DNA of 61,412 nucleotides, from the NCBI RefSeq assembly GCF_000218685.1, contig NW_006763310.1, positions 123,328 to 184,739 of the forward strand. The letters are read 5' to 3'. The stretch's first letter is position 1. Each line of letters begins with the position of its first letter. The notes under the pieces were generated by a model. It was not told where the DNA came from, searched no databases, and saw nothing but the letters and a program-made list of their open reading frames with translations. A program made the translations under genes and the position numbers. Shown in pieces: positions 37,247-49,037 of this stretch. The DNA is from Serpula lacrymans var. lacrymans S7.9. Lineage: Eukaryota; Basidiomycota; Agaricomycetes; Boletales; Serpulaceae.

Positions 37247-40046
37247 TCAATCTCTTGTGATGTTCTCATCTTTGTAGCCGAACTCTGTGAAAAAAGAGGT
37301 GACATGAGATGTAGTAGAAAGGATCCATCAGAAAAAGAAAACATACTGCTGTCTGCAAGGAAGGGAGTCCGAAATATACACAATACTGGTTGCATTTGTG
37401 CAACAAGGGGAAGTTGTCTAACGTCGCCGTCCAGTTTCCTTCGCCAAAATTATCGGCAAAGTCTCTGGGAAAGGATGAGAACCAACCACATGGAGGTAAT
37501 AGAGCCTTACTTGGTAGTGATAACCTGGCAGTCAGTCAATATTCCACCGGACCCTGACAAGTCAAATGTAAGTACGAAAAGGAAAGCAAAAGAGACTAGC
37601 TTATATTAACTTACCTTGAAAATCTGAGATGAACACAAGGCCTTGCGAGAAATGATATTGAGTGTGTTGTGCGAAGCATAGGAAGGTTGCAATCTCCAGT
37701 TCAGGCGGAGCAAGTTTGTGCCGAGGAGCTGCACTATTGTTATTGATATACTTCACGAAGTTACCGTTTATCTTCTCCTCGAGAAGATAAACGGCATTAC
37801 GCAACTCTCTGCTGTCTTGGGGGATGGCCAAAGCGGCGTGGACGACTCGAAGTCGGGGGATTGCCGGGGGAGGACAGTCAAGGGGCCTTCGAATAAGCTT
37901 GTCGTCGACGAAGTTATAAACTAAAGCCAACAGGCTTGTTGCCCAGTAAAGGCAGTTAGCCTCGTCGAGCATCTTCATTAGCTCATCCTTGATGGCCAGT
38001 CGTTTGCGCCCGCCTGAAGGACTTGATGGTGTACCACTCTTTTCGGCTCCCTGTACTGTTTCTCTGTAAAAGCAACGTTTTGCTACTATAGCCTCTACCT
38101 GTAGAATATTTTCCTCTGCTGGCAGAGCTTCAGTTAGATCATATGACGCTGGGTGGCATGTCTTGAAGCTACCGGCTGGCCCCAGCATTGCTTTTGAGCT
38201 GCAGTCAACTGTTAAAGTGACTAGAGGGCGATTGACCTTGCTCATGACATCGAAAGGGACCCGCTTCTTTAGAAGCTCAGTGAATGGGATCGAAGGGACG
38301 AGGAACAGGACATAGATTCCTATGTCCGTATTTACTTCACTAGCACGTTAATAGATGTTTTAGATAGAAATATAGGTTGACTTACATATCGGCTTTGCTA
38401 GGCGTCGAACATCTCCTTGTGCCTTCATGACACGCTCAAGAACTGCCTTGTCAGGCATGCTGAATGGCGGGATATTGGGATTAGTAGCAGCCTTGGAGAA
38501 AAGTCTTGAGGGCAGTGATTGGCTGCTAGAGCTTGAGGGAGTGAGGGGGCGTAGTTCAGACGTCTTGATGGAGTGTTTGCTGTGGAATAGGCTTGACATT
38601 GATGCTGTGCTGCGTGTATTGTTACTACGACTGTCATATTCACCCTACATGTGGTAAGTATCGTCTCCAATAATGTGAGGGCCATTGGCATACCTCCTCT
38701 GACACTGGTGCTTTTGAACGCACAGATACCGACTCACGTGCGGGGATGGAAGATTGGCCTGGCGCCTTTCGCACACGAGTCTTTCTAGCTCGTTTCCCAC
38801 CACGTGTTGCTGCAAGGAATATCTAGTAAGGCCAGTTGCTGTAAGTATAGCGCAGTAAAAGTAAGTAAAATGTATAACCTTGTCCATCGGACCACCAATA
38901 TCATCATCGTCTGACGATATTCCGGGGCTCTGAACCTCTTCATTGCGTGAGCGTGCTTTGGCATGCCTATCTTCTTCCTTCCATAGCAAGACATCTTCAA
39001 ATTCCTCCTTTGACATCAAGAGAATGATGGGAACTTTCACGTTTGGTGAAAACTTGGGCATGTTGTCCTTTGCTGATGTGCGGAAGAAAAAATCGTGAAG
39101 GACCAGCCGCTCAGAGTATTGATGAGGCTCTTCGGGGTCGTAAATGAGGAGTAATGGAGCCTTCAGCATCTGTAAAGACTCGAGTGCCAGCTGATGGTCA
39201 CAAGACCAGACCACCCACAAACGCTTCAGGTGTTCAATCACTATGTTGCGTAGTTGGCCACATTTAATAGAGAGCGGTACTGTAATGTCTCGTTCAATAT
39301 TCTCAAATAATAGTACATGTGAGTATCCTTGAAATATTGAAGTACCCAAAGACTCACCCCAACCAGCTCTGTTCCAGATTTTCCTTCGTCCTTCACATGA
39401 TGGAGAGCTATCCGGATTGTGACTTGACGTTGAGGAGCTACTGTTGATGCTAGCATTTTCGTGCGGTGGTGGGCGTGGAATGCATGGTTCTGAGTATATC
39501 CTATGGCTTGGGAGACGCTATCAGCACTGACACTAGCAGACGAGGGGATAAGAGGGGGAGGCATAACGCTAGATGTAGCATGTCCCACCCCAATATGCTG
39601 CCTAGGGAATGACTGTTCTGGGATTTCATAATGTGTGTTTGGTAAGTAACTTGAACACGCACAGGTGAGCTGGAAATTTTACTCACCGCCACGTTGTGCG
39701 GCCGAAGAAGCCTTGACAAGAGCCTGGCGCGAGTCGGCATCAACACCATGTGCCCGGGAAGCCACTTTCGTGAAATCTAGATTTGATCCTTAACATATAC
39801 ATTGAATTACAGAAGACAATCAGACATACCGACAATTTCACCAGATATTGCACTGGTACTATGACCATGACGTTCTCCAGTTTCCGCACGCTTGCGCTGA
39901 TAATGCTCGACGCAATCTGAACAGCAGTGGCGACCGGTCCCATCCCTACCCTTGATATACAAGAACCGGACAGACTTATCAAATTCTGTACGACAACGAT
40001 GACAACTTTTAGTTGGTGGGCCTTCGATAGTGGGTGTGAAGTCCAT
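37247..40046 (-). CDS. Alpha-type protein kinase with N-terminal Cys-rich finger, carried by the TIR element
   Basis: About ten exons. The first (40046-39830) starts MDFTPTIEGPPTKSCHRC and has CxxC...CCxxC (HCCSDCVEHYQRKRAE), a likely zinc finger. A low-complexity and acidic middle follows, then a basic stretch (GGKRARKTRVRKAPG). The C-terminal alpha-kinase domain is in 38245-37247: VEAIVAKRCFYR (ATP-binding Lys), NAVYLLEEKINGNFVKYINN, FISDFQG then GSGGILTDCQVIT across an intron (catalytic Asp, LTDxQ loop), FGEGNW, and HKCNQYCVYFGLPSL (zinc-binding HxCxxxC of the fold). The stop at 37247 follows FGYKDENITRD. All key residues look present, so kinase activity is plausible. One junction (about 38330-38375) could not be closed in frame; every GT-AG choice I tried gives a stop, so a mutation there is possible. 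Substrate unknown. Confidence 0.75.
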
Positions 40047-40630
40047 GGCGGCTAATTTACTTACTGTTCTCCCCCCATTCCTGGTGTAGTTTATATGGAT
40101 CCTTGAAGATGAGTTGTAGTCCGAATGGATTTGGGTCGAGTCGAGTCAAATTTGAGAACTCCTCGGCACAAAGATAACAATGAGGACTTTGCCAATCTGA
40201 GTGGCTGGCGACTCACCAATGGGCCATCCTCGAACAACACGCGGACAAGGATCAATATGGATATGTCAAAGCTGGTGATTGCAAATTGACATGAGGAGAT
40301 GGGAGATCTTTGCGGAGATAATGTCAGTGAAAACAAATGAGGAAGAGGCAGGCACCGGTTAAATGAATTGCGTGCAAACACGATCTGATTAGCCTTACGG
40401 TTTTGTCTGAAGTGCGTATCCAAGTGTCTATTGAGCGGATCTTCCATATCCTTTCTGCCCATAGGATCACTTGAAGAACTGACTCCACTGCTTACACTGA
40501 ACAGGCTGTGGATCAAATAGGAAGTGTACTATTGGACTGTGCATCCTATAGGTGAGTGTTCAAATTGCAGTGCCCCACGTGCATCAGCCAAGTGCTAACG
40601 CTATCCAGGACTGTCAACGCCCTGCAGGCC
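40047..40630. promoter_or_regulatory. Divergent promoter region of the alpha-kinase and integrase genes
   Basis: The 584 bp between the two opposite start codons hold no supported gene; the minus frame 40516-40091 has no domain features. Shared control of kinase and integrase is suggested by position only. Confidence 0.4.
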
Positions 40631-42400
40631 ATGCCTAACCCTCAAGGTACCAATGGGTATAAGGTATCCCCTGGTAGGCTTGCATAAACGACACTCCAAG
40701 GGTGTAATGCTCACTTTCTGTCCTTTTCTCACAGCTCCAGACATTTTAATCCGACCATTGGTGGAACAATTCGTCGCAGATGGATACACAAATCCAGAAA
40801 TTGTCACTAAACTCAAGGACTACTATGACACGGACCGCTACTCATTTTCGTAAGCCTTCTAGCTGTAATACTACAATACACTGACACATTTGATTAACTA
40901 TAGTCTCGCTTTACTGAAGAAAAAACGGATGGTTTGGGGCTTGAAGAGTGCTCGGGGCCAGGCACACTCAGTTGATAGTGTGGGGCCTACCATTGAACGT
41001 GTTCGTGAGCGGTTCCCTCACCAGGGGTCACACGATATGAGAGTGACTTTGCGACAAGAGGAAAGGGTGATGGTGCCTCGGTAAGTTGTTTCACTTTTCA
41101 CACAGTGGCAGTCACAAGGACGTTAGTATACTAGGCAGGTAATACTAGACTACATGAATCTACACCATCCAGACGAAGTAAAAGGACGTCGAAAACGCCG
41201 GCTGAAGCGTAGTTATTTCTGGACAGCAGGTGTCAATGAACTGTGGTGTTTTGACCAGCATGATAAGTGGAGACGCTTTCAGCTTTTTTTTCACGTTGGA
41301 CTCGAGCCCTTCTCCGGCTATGTACTCTGGCTCAAAGTCTGGTGGACTAACCATAATCCGCGTCTGATATGTGGATGGTATTGTGATGTCGTGGAGAGAT
41401 TGGGTGGTGAGTCTCTTTCTCCGGTGTTTCAACTGCTTGGCTGCCAATTGCTGACTTATACTAGGGATGCCTCTAATCACACAAAGTGACCCCGGCACTG
41501 AAAACAATGGTATCGCAAACGGCCATACATTACTTCGTCATATGCAAGACCCGGCTTTAGACAAGACCCTGCAACATACGTTCAAAGGATCTCACCGGAA
41601 CATTAAGCCTGAGATCTTTTGGGGCCAATTTCGAAGACGTTGGGCGCCGGGATTTGAGGCTCTCCTTGACTGGGGGGTCAACGAGGGCCTTTATGATGCT
41701 GACGATGCTCTTCAACGGTTGCGTATATCCATTTACCTAAGCAAAGCGGCCACAACTGACACAAACCTGTAGACTAGTCTTCCACTATGTATTTATCCCC
41801 TGGATACAGCAAGAACTCAACTGCTTCATTGAGAGGTTCAACGGTTCAAAGCCCCGACGAAACTCACACAAGTTACTACCTCATGGACGCCCTGTAGATA
41901 TCTTCAAGAACCCGGAGCTTTTTGAGTCACGCAATTTTGCTGTAAGTTCATAGTATCATTTCCACTTTGTCATATACTTATAATACATACATCTACAGGT
42001 TAAGGTGCATCCGCCGTATCTAACAGAAGTGCGAGACAAGTATGCACCACCCGATCACCCTGTTTTTCATCTGGTCCCGCCGGCCTTTTCGTTACAGGCA
42101 CGCACATTCTGGGATGCTGCCAACTACCCTCAAGTTGGCCGAGAAAACATATGGGACATCTATTTACACTTACTCCAGCAGTTCCGAGATCAGCCAAACA
42201 ACATGGAGTTGCGTACTGTGATGGCCCTTTCAGTGAACTCTAATGAGGAGGATGAGTCCGAATTCATGCCAGTCATGGAGCTTCCACCCCACCGGCAACG
42301 GAGGCGCGTTGTAGGAGATGCACCACAGAACACCGGGGGCTACTCATCTGACGAAGCTGATACAGATTTTGAGTATGAGTGGACAGACGACTCGGATTAG
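40631..42400 (+). CDS. Integrase-type transposase (retroviral-like integrase core, Agaricomycete family)
   Basis: Exons 40631-40646, 40735-40849, 40904-41080, 41135-41406, 41465-41717, 41773-41941 and 41999-42400 join exactly in frame to 467 aa with no stops. The N-terminal part (LVEQFVADGYTNPEIVTKLK) is helix-turn-helix-like. The catalytic core has ELWCFDQHDKWRRFQLFFHV (first Asp), LWLKVWWTNHNPRLICGWY, ITQSDPGTENNGIANGH (second Asp, D-x-G-T-E-N) and SHRNIKPEIFWGQFRRRW (third acid Glu). After it come WIQQELNCFIERFNGSKPRR and a region with PPDHPVFHL. The tail is acidic (EWTDDSD). I recognise it as the integrase-core proteins abundant in mushroom genomes. It is the probable transposase of the element. 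Confidence 0.8.
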
Positions 42401-43114
42401 CTTAGGCCTTTTAGTATGTGTTCTGGTCTTTCTTGTTTTCTTGAAATGCACTTTGGATATCAAATCATTGTATTGTACATAGAATAGCTAAATACAACAA
42501 TGAATGTTTCTATGGAATCATGCTTTGGGCCCGAGAACTTGAGTTCTGGAATGCACAACTGTGCAGATGCTGTAAGGAGCAACTCACACCGAGTTTATTT
42601 GTAATTTAATATGGGAATTGTACCTTCCAGTCTCTTTGAGATCTCCTTGATCCTCCAAGCATGTGAGTACAATGGGATTCCATTGTGCGTCGGCGGAGAC
42701 CATTGTTTTGGCTTTGCGTTGAATCATTTGGTTAGTGCGGGCTAATATGAGACATATGACCACAAGAAAGAGCTGGAACTGACTGTGCATTACTGTATTG
42801 GCGTGAGCATGTGGTTGACGCGAAGCTCTTCAAGAATGTGTCGCCAGAATTGCATGAAAAGATTTACAGTGCTGTCTGAACAGCTGATTATTCCGAGATC
42901 GTGAAGTACACACGTGATGTTGATTTGTTGGACCTTAGCTATTGTTCTCACGCATGAAAATTCTGCAACTCTGTCAGACTGCCGTGTTTGTAGATCTCAA
43001 TAATTGTCAACTATGGGCTGTAAGTCTATGCTGCCTCAAGCAAACAGCTATAAAAGGTACGGGTGAGTTCACAATTATCATCCAGACATACTTACCTCCT
43101 CCTTCCAAATTGCA
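42401..43114. other. Non-coding part of the TIR element; possible small exon 42790-42584 (minus)
   Basis: Between the integrase stop and the third gene. A short minus-strand frame reads TMVSADAQWNPIVLTCLEDQ and then a possible GT donor; it could be the relic of a DNA-binding exon but has no partner exons that I can find. From 42911 on, the sequence is shared with the copy at the window start. TATAAAAG at 43049-43056 precedes the next gene. Confidence 0.4.
43049..43056 (+). promoter_or_regulatory. TATA box of the viroplasmin-like gene, copy 2
   Basis: TATAAAAG 66 bp before the ATG at 43115, as in the copy at 138-145. Confidence 0.5.
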
Positions 43115-43928
43115 ATGACTCAATCTCCTCCCCCTGGTCGTTCAAACTCTTCCAAGCAGCCTGAACGCTCCGTGAGTGAAGATTGCCTCAGCGACGAGGA
43201 AGAAACTATGAGTAAGGCCTTCTCATGTTTCTGATTATTGCACTAACTTACGTGTACCTCCAGACATCCTCCTTTCTCTCCTCTCATCCGTAACCTTGAG
43301 TAGGAGCAACGCTATGCTCATGATGTCCGCTGTTCTTGGCAGTGCCCGCCCTTCAACTCCATCAAGTCCCATATACACCAGCTCTTCCCCATCTTCCTCA
43401 ATAGTTCAAGGGTCGCTTGCCGCCAGCTCTACTGTGGTATCTGGTCCTTCAGCTGCTGCTTCTTCACGCACTCCTGCTTTGGGTGCCGCCTCTTCTCCGC
43501 TTACTCCTGCTTTGGGTGCCAGTGCTTATGCGACAGTTTCTCCGATCACCACCAGCTCTCCTCTTTTCACCACAGCACTTGGCTCGCTCGCTACCCCTGC
43601 CGCTCCACCTGGAGGTAATGTGCCAAATGCCTCACAGGCTATCACTCGCACATACCTCGGCCAGGTTTATGAGGTTCCTGATGCTGGGACAGCTGGTCCC
43701 TTCTATTTGGTCACCAGAGGACGTAGAATTGGTATCTTTGCTGCGTGGTAAGTGACCTTTGACTCGTCGACTTCGAAACTGTCTCATCTCTATTTTCTCA
43801 GGCAGTCTACCTCTCCTCTCGTTATCGCTGTCAGCCGCGCCGTTTTTACTCGCTGTCCTTCTATTTCCGCCGGTATCACAGCCATGCAGAACACAATCGA
43901 AGCGGGTGAGGTGGAGATCTTACCTTGA
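43115..43928 (+). CDS. Element-borne protein with viroplasmin/RNase H1-N-like C-terminus (copy 2)
   Basis: Exons 43115-43211, 43264-43747 and 43802-43928 give the same 235-aa protein as 204-1017: an acidic head, a Ser/Pro/Ala/Thr-rich middle and a C-terminal YLVTRGRRIGIFAAW domain. Complete conservation of the frame and both introns between two copies 43 kb apart indicates the gene belongs to the element. A hybrid- or nucleic-acid-binding role during transposition is possible but unproven. It has no RNase H active site. The stop lies 55 bp before the right TIR. Confidence 0.6.
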
Positions 43929-43983
43929 GGAGAGGGGTTGTCAGTATATGTGTAATACTTGTAATTTCTTGATGTATTTGGAC

Positions 43984-44236
43984 GCTTGAAATCCTATGTT
44001 GACATATTGAATTGCACGCTCGCTCGATCTCTCATCACACTGGCTTTTGCCCAAATCACACTCGCTGGATCAAAGAAATTAATTAAAATGTATCTTCGTT
44101 GATCGCCCATCAAAGGCCTTGCTCGAATTTTGCTAAATACAAATATAATAGCTGAAGGTACATCGGATTTTGAAAAATATTATGCCGGACATTGGCCGGG
44201 CTCGAAAGTTGAACCGTAACCAATCATCCACCGTAC
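43984..44236 (+). repeat. Right terminal inverted repeat
   Basis: Inverted partner of 36928-37180. The identity with the copy at the window start continues 29 bp further, to 44265. Confidence 0.85.
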
Positions 44237-44265
44237 GCTCAAACCGAATATGGTCAATCTTCCTT

Positions 44266-44796
44266 CGTTCCGTTAATCAAACCAAACCACAAGCGTTCCA
44301 AAAAGGCAATGCACACTCACGCAACGGCGTTCAGAACGATAGTGTGGCCACGCCGCGCATCCAAGTCAGGGATGCATGATGACAGTTTCTAATTAGATGG
44401 TTAAAAGCTGCACTCCTTGTCATCGTAGCATGTTATAATGTTTTCAGTTGCAGTTTAACTTGAGCCTCGACCGAGGGAGAATAATGTTTCACCGTGGATT
44501 CTTCTTAGCACTATATTCAATTCAAGTCAATGTACTCTCCAGCTGACATCCAGGTACAGCAACAGGTATGAATTTACAGATAAGCCAAGTTCCGCCAACA
44601 TACCATCAATTCATTGGCAGGTACTCAATCAATACCAAGTCTGATCTGACAAATTAAAAGGAGTGGATATATAGTATTGGAAAAGGGGATAAATCGGATG
44701 TTATACATGCAAAAATAAATGGCAAAAACCAAGCAATTCATCTTAGCCTGACTGCTACCGCAATCCAAGGATGCCCTCTCTTCGTCGAAATAGATC
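44266..44796. other. Intergenic, no gene
   Basis: Unique sequence between the element end and the DUF6534-like gene 3' end; the short plus frame 44170-44379 straddles the element end and is not supported. Confidence 0.45.
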
Positions 44797-46720
44797 TCAA
44801 CACTCGTCCGTCATGCTGCTCTTCATAGTTACTGTCTTGAAGTTCATATCGGATCCCCCAAGCTGAACAAACATCTCAGTAATGACCCGACTACGTCGGG
44901 GATGATCCAATTACTCACGGTATGACTGCCATTAACTGAGTCATGAAGTCTCGCTTGGAAGTTACCACTGAGCTCAAGGCTCGGGTGATCGGCCCTTTTC
45001 AGGCTTTCTCTCCTGTTGAGACTGGGAGATAGTGAGTGTGCAGAGCTCATACTTCATAAACGAAAACCACGTACGTTGCCAAAAATGATATCATGTAAAC
45101 TATATATCATGAGTAAGCTGGTAAACATAAGAGGGTTTGGCCTTACCTTTGCTTAGGCACAGATGGAACAGCGTCCACGCCATGGTGGTAGAAGTGATGA
45201 ACTAGAAAATATGAAATCAGACTCTGGACGATGTTGTAGATATGATACCCTTACCAAGACCATGTTCAACGTTTGCACAATACTGTTAAAAAACGTTCAT
45301 ATCGGGACTTGGTAGACCAGGTCTTGCACTCACAATGTCAGGATACCTCTATTCAGTGTGTAAATAGACAGCTTATCGAGAAGTGTGTCGGTCCTGGAGG
45401 CAACGGTCAGCCATATAACAACTAGCAGTGTCTCACAGGACGTACGACCTGAAGCCGTTCTTCCTGTAATGGAAATGGTAACAAAGAGTTGCAGTGATCG
45501 CGATATCGCAAAGAGCGGCAATCCCAAGGTCGAGACCCGCTAAAATCTGAAAATGGTCATTACTTCAGACCAACATCTAGATAAAGCGGATAAGCTTTAC
45601 CTTGAATCGACTCTCAGACAGAGAGGCAAATGACGCTCGTATTATATCTTCTGTCGACATCGCTAAAGACGAAGGATGAGTATTACTTGGGAGGGATATC
45701 CTCAAAAAAACTTACCTAGACCAATGACTACACCGAGACAAATGAATTGTCAGTTTCATCCTGGCAGCATAGTTGACAACAAACTCGCCCAAAGCAGCGA
45801 ATGAGGTAAAAGCCTAGAATATATTAGCAAGGCGTTGCGATGTAATGTGCTCGAATTACTCACGATGAACCCCGTAACCAACACGTTGTGATCAGTTACT
45901 ACATAAACATTGGTGAGACGACGATCATCAGCAGACATCTCACGACACTTACCACTCCATACGCTATTGGCGAAGAAGCTAAACAAAAACTCAGTAAAAC
46001 GCCAAGCTATATCTGCGGATAGACGAACCATTGGACAACAAACGTTATTATGACCTGTTACAATTCAGTACACTTATCCTTATCCAGTTGTATATACAGT
46101 CAAAGTACATACAGTGATCATGCTTTCCACCTATTGAATGAGTCAACTCCTGAACCTTGATCGAGGGAGAAAAGTACTTACACAAAGTCCACTGGAAGTT
46201 TAAGGCGGGGACAATGAGGAGTAGTGGATGGTACAAATGGGAAGTTTACGCACATGTTTATGTCTGCAAGAGCCAATGGATTTCCATAATTCGTAATGAG
46301 GTATGAATACAGACCCTGAGCGCTGCAAGCTGTTCCCGCGGTATCAAGGAGCCTTGGTGAAGAATTGAGCATGAACGTGAGTGAAAAATGAGGACAAGCC
46401 TACAATACTAGGACAACCTTGGAGACAGATAAGAACTCGCTGAGGATATCGCTTGATAAGGGCTTACCGAGTATTTTAGAAGGAGGTTGTCATTATACGT
46501 TCGGAAATAAGTGTAGCACTGAAGTATCTGTAGCGATAGAAAATGTTCAAGTTTACATCCATGGATTTCGAGAATAAGAAAACGCACTGTGACACCGTAA
46601 AGGCTGAAGGAGTAATGATCTAGTTATCAATTCTGGTAGATCGACGTTATTGCAAGCTCACCATGTTGCTATTGTAAAGGCAACGAACAGCAAACCGAAA
46701 GTAAGATCGAGTGCAGCCAT
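44797..46720 (-). CDS. Seven-helix DUF6534-like membrane protein, second locus
   Basis: Start at 46720 (MAALDLTFGLLFVAFTIATW), then exons LYGVTVLQCYTYFRTYNDNL, LLDTAGTACSAQGLYSYLIT, NYGNPLALADIN, and further helices; the C-terminal part contains LSIYTLNRGILTL, the NRG block of the family, after which comes a Ser-rich hydrophilic tail SAHSLSPSLNRRESLKRADH and a last exon ending MTDEC. The stop is at 44797. The order of segments matches the mushroom family with a DUF6534 domain, as in the gene at 19288, but the sequences differ much, so they are not recent duplicates. Probably seven membrane helices, plasma or internal membrane. Function unknown. Confidence 0.65.
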
Positions 46721-49037
46721 TCCCTGTTTTCCGATGGTCAGTGTGCGTGAGAGGAGTGCGGACGAACTTGAAGAAGCGTGGACCCAGGCTGGTTATATAA
46801 GTAAGTACTTAGCCATATCGATCGATGTTAGACTATCACAAATATGTAATCTATATTTCGTACAGCTTGTCACACCACCTTGGGTATCACATACAAATAT
46901 ACTTCCAACTGCCCTTGACCTATCTGCCAGGTAGGACTTTGAAAACTGTCTGGGCCATTGAAACAGATAGAAATTTTAGATGGGACCGTCTGTGATAGCT
47001 GGACTGATGGATTGATAACAACGTCCGAGGTTGCCAGTGCGTGGGCATCGCTGTGCTGAGTGCGGTACGGTGTTTTCACCAAGGTTTGATTGTCACATTC
47101 AAGTTACGTTCTTTCATCCACAGTTGGTCTGTATTTTTGAACTCAGCAGGCAGAGCCTCATAGGCCTCACTTCCGCGGCGCAACACCGCTCCGATACCAC
47201 CTTAAATGCCTTCTCCAAGTGCCACTTCGATACATTTTCACAGCATTGATTATCGTCGCCCGTCGATATCAACGTGGATCACTCAGATCTTCCAAGGTCT
47301 AAGTTGAGGGATATTCTCAGACCCATTTTTATCGTCTTTTCTCTTGCCAAATATCGCAGCACTACTATATCCACTTCTTTCGGGACGTGCTGAACTGTAG
47401 AGGACATGTCAGTCACTACATGTATTCGGATCTTATCTGTCAATCTATCAAGTATATAAGACACGAATGTCAGGGGAAGAGTACGTGCCTTGCTTATGTC
47501 GGAGCGCCCTCGTCTCATTCAGGTAGCAGCGTTCTTACGATGTGAATTTGCAGGAAAGTTCCGGCTCGGAGCCACATAGGAGAAGGTATGTCTGACTACT
47601 ATCTTCGAAAAATTCCTGTCAACGCAGTGGTGGAAACATTGCAAATCGCACGTGCTCTCCTATACGACCGAATTACCTCCACAACTCAACTCGGAATGCA
47701 CGGTAACCTCTTGAGTAAAGTGAAACAACGTCTTTCTTCTCCGTGATCATCAATCCAATTGTATGAACCTGCTTCCTATCCACTCCGTTTTCACAGCTAT
47801 GAGCTTTTGCTAGTGTGGTTCCGAAATTCTTTGCACCTAGGTTGATCTGATGCCAAACGGACTAAGGTCATCCGTACCTATATTCAGGTATGCCGACCCC
47901 CGCAATATCACACAACTCTGACACCGAATCGAAGAATGTCCCGGTTGTGATTCTCACCACGTCTTGGCTGTAATACCTAAAATACTGTGGTACCTTGGTG
48001 GTACCTACGCATTAATCTTGTCTGGATTCCCGGGCTGTCAATCAGCTAGGGAAAGTTGCAACGGACAAATACTACATCAGGCATTAAGCACTGCATGCTT
48101 TACCTCCGCACTGCAGTCCACGCCACATATCTTTGAGGTCGTTCGAAGACGGATACGGATATACCGTAATTGTAGCCTTCGACTCGGAGGGCACTTTGGA
48201 AGTTCGAGCATCTTTACTAGCTACAACTCCATTCCTTAGCGATTATGATTTTGGGATAATGGTATACATATGCAGCGGGCTTTGCACTATTAGCTCGTGA
48301 GTTTTTTCAGAAGCTTTAATTCTTATTGTCAGAATTGTGCGTAATCAATTGAACTCCAAGACCCTCTACTCGATGCTCCAATTTATCTAATCTCCTTTGT
48401 CTCAGTATCGCTTGTAAAATTCATTCACCCAAGTAAATCCGCAGCGTCAGTCCTCGAGGCCTCAAGCACGGCTATTAGTGTCTATTGGTATTACTCCTTT
48501 ACGTCTCTCCACCATCCAAGAAGACGGGGGATCGAACATGCCGACACACCAACGCAATCGGGGGTGTGGGTACGGCTATTACGATTAAGATGATCGCCGC
48601 CGAGGCTGCGATGTAGCATGTGTTGTGGATACTTCACGCCCTCAGAATGCGGTCTGCGCCTGAGGACCTCGCATGCCGAAATTACGAAAAAAAACGCAAA
48701 ACCTCGTATTGATTAAATCTCACTGCACGCCCTATCCTCGTGTCTTATAATAATTTTATGTCCCAAAAGATTATCCTCAAGAAGCTCATCCCTGCAGGTA
48801 TGCGCGAGGATGAAGTACATACATATAAGTATCGAACAAGCTTCAAGTGACTTGCAGGTAGGCTCGCCGCCCCCTCTGATCCCCGCATTTGAGGCTTCCT
48901 CGCGTATTCGACTCGCGCCCGTCACTCACTAGGCTCTAACTGTCTTTTCTTTATTTTCGCCCTCTCACTCGTACTTAAGCGAAGATACTCTCATCCTCGT
49001 TATTCGCTCATCGCATAATCACCACTCCCATATATCG
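46721..49037. other. Gene-poor region, no supported gene
   Basis: Frames at 46650-46934, 47031-47249 and 47964-48239 (plus) and 47518-47279 (minus) have stops and no clear domains. Hydrophobic pieces around 47970-48240 could be relics of a membrane protein but I cannot assign them. The last 150 bp hold CT-rich promoter-like sequence for the gene at 49038. Confidence 0.4.

Larger units (their letters stand above)
36928..44236. mobile_element. 7.3-kb DNA transposon with 253-bp TIRs carrying alpha-kinase, integrase and viroplasmin-like genes
   Basis: The inverted ends 36928-37180 and 43984-44236 are the same 253-bp sequence in opposite orientation, differing at about three positions. The contents run: alpha-kinase gene (minus, stop 67 bp inside the left TIR), divergently an integrase gene (plus), and the viroplasmin-like gene (plus, stop 55 bp before the right TIR). 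Such compact filling suggests one unit rather than chance insertion. Comparison with 1-1354 shows the right side may extend 29 bp further to 44265, without a counterpart at the left. I could not find a convincing target duplication. The integrase makes it likely to be autonomous or recently so. Confidence 0.75.
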
